Source: Lepiota brunneoincarnata (taxonomy: Eukaryota; Basidiomycota; Agaricomycetes; Agaricales; Agaricaceae). From it: a DNA stretch of 64,000 bases. Both the position numbers and the translations under genes were made by a program. The stretch is from positions 186,001 to 250,000 of the forward strand of contig JAEBUN010000031.1 in assembly GCA_023014365.1 (NCBI GenBank). Reading direction: 5' to 3'. The notes under the pieces are model-generated. The model was not told the origin of the DNA and did not search any database. It saw only the letters and a program-made list of their open reading frames with translations. How positions within the stretch are numbered: the stretch's first letter is position 1; every line of letters starts with the position of its first letter. This document shows, one piece after another, positions 60,001 to 64,000 of the stretch.

Positions 60001-61615
60001 TCTCAATAAGCTTACCAAGAGTATTAAGAAGGATGATCAGTCTGAACACCTTCGGAGTAGCATAGGAGGGTTTGCCAGGCTTCAGTATAATAACCAACAC
60101 ACTCTCCTTAAAGTGACAAGGCCAATGCCCACACTCCATGCAGGCATTGGCGATCCAACAGACCAAATGGGTAACCATTGGGCCTGCCAGAACAGACTTG
60201 AGGTACGTCCACATAACGTGGTCTGGACTGGGTGAGGAAAAGGAGGAGCACACGCACAGGGCCTCATGCATCTCCAGATCAGAGAAGACTGGCCACTCCT
60301 GCAGTGGGAGTGGATTGATCCAATCAAGGACACTGACATCAATTGGACGATCATTGGCAGCGTTGTAGGAGCCGTGGAGCCATTCCCAGAGCTTCTCGAG
60401 AGTGTTGCAGGGGTGATCGCAATAGTGAATTGCCTTGCAGGGGGGCAACTTGCGTGCCCTGACCCAATCCATCAGGTCCCAGGGGCACTTGTTGGTAGAA
60501 GCAACCTCCTCGATACACTCATCAAAGAACCTGCACTTGGCAGCCTTCCAGGTCCACTTGAAAGTGCGAGCATCCTCCCAGTCCCAGGACCAAGAATACA
60601 CCACGTAAGTGTGAGAGCACTTGTCATCCCACCATGGTTTAGACCACAAGACAATGCAGATCTCCTTGGAGTGGGCAAGCTACACCTCAGAGAAGACTGC
60701 AGAGATAGCTAGAGCCACCTTGTCGATCCTGCCAGATGAGCCCAGGTCTGGGAAGCTCAGACCTACAAGCCCTGTCGAAACCTCAGCAAGAAACTTGGCC
60801 TCCTCGTCTGAGCCCCGCTTCAGTGAGCGCCTGGGCACAGCCTCCTTGAAGGCTTCCAGGGGGACAGTGATCTGAAGGGGGCAATGGTCAGATTGACCCT
60901 GCAGATTGGGACACCACATAGGAAGTGGTAGATAGCCTGCAGCTGCCCTCGCAAACACAAGGTCGATCACGGTAGAGGCAAGCCCCTCCTCAAAGGGGAA
61001 GTGCATGGGGCTGGGGTTCTCAGGGAGCGAGAGGTCTAGGCCCAACAAGTCTGCTGTTTCCAGCAGGGAAACAGCAGCAGTGGGGTTGTGGGGAGCCCAC
61101 GGGTCCCACTGTGGTGAGTGGCAGTTAAAGTCCCCCAACATGAGGGCACACTGCGGGAGAGAGTCAATGGTATCTGCCAGGCAGCAGATGCCCGACTGTC
61201 TGTCATCCGAATAGATGTTGAGAAAGTACACAGCCTCCCCATGCAGAAACATGGAGATGGCCATGACGTCATGGTGGTCGACAACATCATGTCAAAGCGA
61301 GAGCCAGAGCTGCATCATCCGGTTATGTACATATGCCATAACCCAAGGAGGTTGATCCAGGGAAGAAGGAGGGTGGAACAAGCACAGCCACTCCAGATGC
61401 TTGGGTGCCCTGACAACCTCATCCCCATCAGGGTCAGAGGAGGATGGAATGTGACAGATGGAGTGCCAAGGTGGCTCCTGTAGTAGGAACATATCTACAT
61501 CATTCTTGAATTGTTTGAGCAAAGTGTCTACAAGAATGTAACTACGAAATACATTCTGAGACTAGATACAACAAGCCTGCCTCAATCTCCTAGGTTCCAG
61601 ATGGTCCCTATTCAT
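57063..61615 (-). pseudogene. LINE-B3 ORF2, many lesions
   Basis: ATG near 61615. Blocks: endonuclease (QEPPWHS at 61463; LGDFNCHSPQWD; SDHCPLQ), linker (60649-59882), RT (ITQ-type FDIAQFFPSLNHGM; active site YVND, not YVDD), then a CV1 solo LTR, connection (58493-58230) and RNase H (VAAMDVSLL, PEAKLFAI with E to K, LFTDSMALA) with the C-terminal motif CHCGFWEETHEHVFQSY, which lacks the last Cys. Non-functional. Confidence 0.85.
58625..59285 (-). repeat. CV1 solo LTR
   Basis: 661 bp, subfamily of CV1 copy 2, with perfect TSD AAGGG (58620-58624, 59286-59290) inside LINE-B3. Shows that LTR-LTR recombination removes CV1 elements in this genome. Confidence 0.95.
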
Positions 61616-63830
61616 TGGGGTAAGCAAGGTTGATGTGGTGGGGAATGGACCCTTACCAGAGAATTGTACTGGTGCTCAATCCACTCCTGATTGAAGCGGT
61701 GAGCCCAGAACAGGCAGGCCAAAGCTGACGTGGCATGAGGGCAGGGACAGTCAGTGGGGGTGGGGGCAATGGGTGGCCTGTGGTTGGGCTGGCCCTTGCA
61801 ACATGAAGCAGATGCCTGATGGTTAGTTGGGAAATGTAGACCACCACAATGAGAGCAGCAGATAGCCTTGCATCAGCAGGCTAGAAATGGGTGCCCCCAC
61901 TTCCAGCAGCACTGGCAGAGGGGGACACCAGGGTTGGCCTTGGCAGGGATGATTCTGCATGGGGTGCCATCAATGGTGATGACCCGCCAAGAGATGGTCT
62001 TCATGTTGGAACCCTGTTGAGAGTCCCAGATTTCAAAGAACATGGTGGCTGTGTCAGTGGCCCTCGAGTTCTTGACAATGCGTGGCCTGGTGGCCAGCAT
62101 GAAATACTCAGACCATACAGAACGCTGCATGGCCTCAACAACCCTGTCGGGTGTGAGCCAGGGCTGCCCGCCCCAGAACATAGGCACATTGAGGAGCTTG
62201 AGGTAGCTCTTCGAGCAAGGGAGGTTTGTGTTGACAATGGCCTGAGGCCAGTTACTGTGGACCATGTTCCTGATAGTGCCAATGTCCAGCTCACTGGGCA
62301 CGGCGGTGGTGTAGCAAGCTACATGGGCATCCATCTGCTGGACCTGCTCAATACAAACGAGGGAGCCTGCAGAGGCCAGGGCAGCTGCTGCCACCTGATG
62401 AATCTCCGCGCAGATGACAGGACCCAGATTAACTGGGAGACTGCCTCCTGCAAGGGTGAGCATGACCTGCTTGCACGAAGGTCCAGATGTAGTCATCCAA
62501 GGCTTGGGGGCCTTGGGTGGCTGCTGGGCGGCTGCTGCCTACCAATGAAATGAGACCATCTTGTGAGAAGGCAGCCTCAGGAGAGCATGCACCAGGTTGA
62601 CAAAACCGACAGAGAAGACACTGCCGCAGCCACATAGGAGTGGGGTGGGGAATGAGGCTTAGTAGCTAAGTTGATGCATGGAGGGGGGGGACCAGGGGGT
62701 GGCCTAGCAGCCAACTGAGCCCTGTCTGCTGCTGACAGTGGAGGAATGAGGGTGGTACGCACCGCCCTGATGCGAGATGGCCGCTGCCCCGCACCAGGGT
62801 TACGAGCCACTGAAACAGGATTGCCTAACCCTGTATGGGCCAGGTTCCTGAAGAATTGCTGGGTAGGTGCTGGACATGCATACCCTGCAGGAAAATACCC
62901 CAAATCCTCTGCCAGGGGGGGAGGCAGGGGGAGGTTACCCTCCACAAGGGGGCAGCAAGAGCTACTAGCCCATGAAGCACCATCCACCTCCATAGGAGCC
63001 ACCGAGGCCCTAGGAGAGGGGGCGTGCATGCTGCCTACCACCCCAATAGGGGCAGTAGCTGCAGCAGAGTCCAGCTGTTTGCCCCTCCCTTGCGCAGGAG
63101 TGGGGGTGCCTGGCCTGGATGGACCATACACCTCAGAGGCCCACTCATGGAGCCTATGGGTGTGCTCGCCCTCTGTAAAGGAGATGTCATCCCAGTCATA
63201 CTCCTCCACCTCATGGAAGAGCCTGACCAGGGAGTGGGCAACCTCCATACTGCCACCCTCAGAAAGATGGGCCTTCTTGGCTCTCTCCAGCCAAAGGGCA
63301 ACTGTGTCAAGTGTGTCTGCCACAATCCCAGTCTCGCCCTCTACATCCGCAAGACCATGGGAAAGGGTGAGAAAGGTGGGGATGAAGTCAGGATCCTCCT
63401 CCTCATCCGCAGCAAAGGCGGGGCCGGGGGATGGCTTGGGGCCAGGCATATTGACTGCCATCCTGGCAGAACCGGAGACTGATTCAAGGTTGAGCTCCTG
63501 TCTGAGAAAGGTGGAGGGCTTGGGCGTGCAGGTGCACTTGGGACGGGGGGTCACTGGAGTGTCATCCAGGTAGACAACAGACTTGTGAGACCTCTTGGGG
63601 GCCTTAGTAGCTGGAGCAGGGGCAGCAGCCTGTGACGTAAAGCTCTAGCCAGGTCAAGAGGAGCTGGGGGGGGTGTCCTGGGTGTGAGAAATAGCCATAG
63701 CGAGGGGGTCCGGCGACGAAGGATCCACTGGCAGGGGAACTCCCGCTCCCTGAGTAAAGCAAGTAGACCTAGGAGGCATGTGTGTAGGAAGTTAAGATCG
63801 TAGATCAGACCACTAGAGCTTGTTGTATAG
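61612..63830 (-). pseudogene. LINE-B3 ORF1 (gag-like), decayed
   Basis: The start codon used by LINE-B1 (MSSSGL) reads ACA here (63823-63821). Blocks 63862-63551, 63554-62577 and 62496-61873 are in different frames. Central domain TTSGPSCKQVMLTLAGGSLP and knuckle CQCCWKWGHPFLAC are visible; the third knuckle is degraded. Interrupted by stops near 61870. Confidence 0.82.
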
Positions 63831-63904
63831 AACAATGGAGGGGTAGGCTTGTGGCTGTGCAAGTGAGTTGGTGGTGGTTGACTTCCAAGAAGGGATGAGC
63901 TCTG

Positions 63905-64000
63905 CGGGCTCTGCCCGCAGAGCTGTTGATCCCTCCATGCACGCCAGCCAGGTTCACTCCCTGGAGGTGTGCCAGCCTCTGGATTGCTGGCTGTCTGCCA
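63905..64000 (+). mobile_element. LINE-A7 fragment, RNase H region (continues past window)
   Basis: Matches LINE-A1 near 40848-40945 (CRAVDPSVHAGQVHSLEV equivalent: RAVDPSMHASQVHSLEV). The first bases form a short inverted repeat (CTCTGCGGG and CCCGCAGAG). Only 96 bp in view. Confidence 0.75.

Larger units (their letters stand above)
56703..63896 (-). mobile_element. LINE-B3, full length but decayed
   Basis: Minus strand. The poly-A end shows as T22 at 56703-56724, then the 3' terminus and a stem-loop unit (about 56942-56995, loop GATAA), and the 5' terminus ATCCCTTCTTGG is at 63896. About 6.53 kb without the CV1 solo LTR. Both ORFs carry stops and frameshifts. No TSD recognisable. Confidence 0.88.

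Overview
The window looks like a retrotransposon graveyard from a basidiomycete fungus, most likely an Agaricomycete. Three things suggest this: spliced genes with 48-57 nt introns (GTRNGY donors, CTNAC-like branch points), Ty3/gypsy elements with a C-terminal chromodomain (chromoviruses), and LINEs with endonuclease, reverse transcriptase (RT) and RNase H domains like the fungal Tad1 group. I see no tRNA, rRNA, CRISPR array or clear host housekeeping gene. Family names below (CV1, CV2, LINE-A, LINE-B) are local labels.

Layout. 1-5519: two spliced minus-strand genes of unknown function, one with a perfect Zn2Cys6 cluster, then gene-free DNA with an unusual cluster of TAAGCTTA palindromes. 5520-6187: LINE-B fragment. 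6191-41940: LINE-A1, split by nested insertions: chromovirus CV1 copy 1 (8301-16131), a 373-bp solo LTR (17916-18288), and a large block (18725-39787) holding LINE-A2, the intact LINE-B1 (21887-28442), LINE-A3 and LINE-A4; LINE-A4 is itself split by a second 373-bp solo LTR and by chromovirus CV2 (31003-39244). 41941-42765: unclassified. 42766-43828: LINE-B2 with a 320-bp solo LTR. 43829-54166: LINE-A5 (minus), split by CV1 copy 2 (46242-54117). 54167-54983: a CV2-like pol fragment between two LINE-A 5' ends. 54984-56702: LINE-A6. 56703-63896: decayed LINE-B3 with a CV1 solo LTR. 63905-64000: LINE-A fragment. Seven LTR-bounded insertions (three full elements, four solo LTRs) have 5-bp target-site duplications, six exact and one with one mismatch.

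How the parts work. CV1 and CV2 encode gag and pol (protease, RT, RNase H, integrase, chromodomain). In both, pol lies in the -1 frame behind a G_GAN_NNN heptamer followed by a potential stem, and in both the start of the predicted transcript can pair with the bases just after the 5' LTR, as in Tf1 self-priming. Each family also carries unexpected extra coding capacity. CV1 has an antisense, three-exon gene with its own TATA box, encoding a coiled-coil protein with a split Zn2Cys6 cluster. CV2 has two long ORFs overlapping in different frames downstream of pol, one with two zinc knuckles and the other ending inside the 3' LTR. The LINEs have overlapping ORF1/ORF2, a shared 3'-UTR stem-loop and, in LINE-A, a small ORF starting at the first base of the element. 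Between paired LTRs 13 of 15 differences are CpG transitions, so cytosine methylation is probably eroding the elements.
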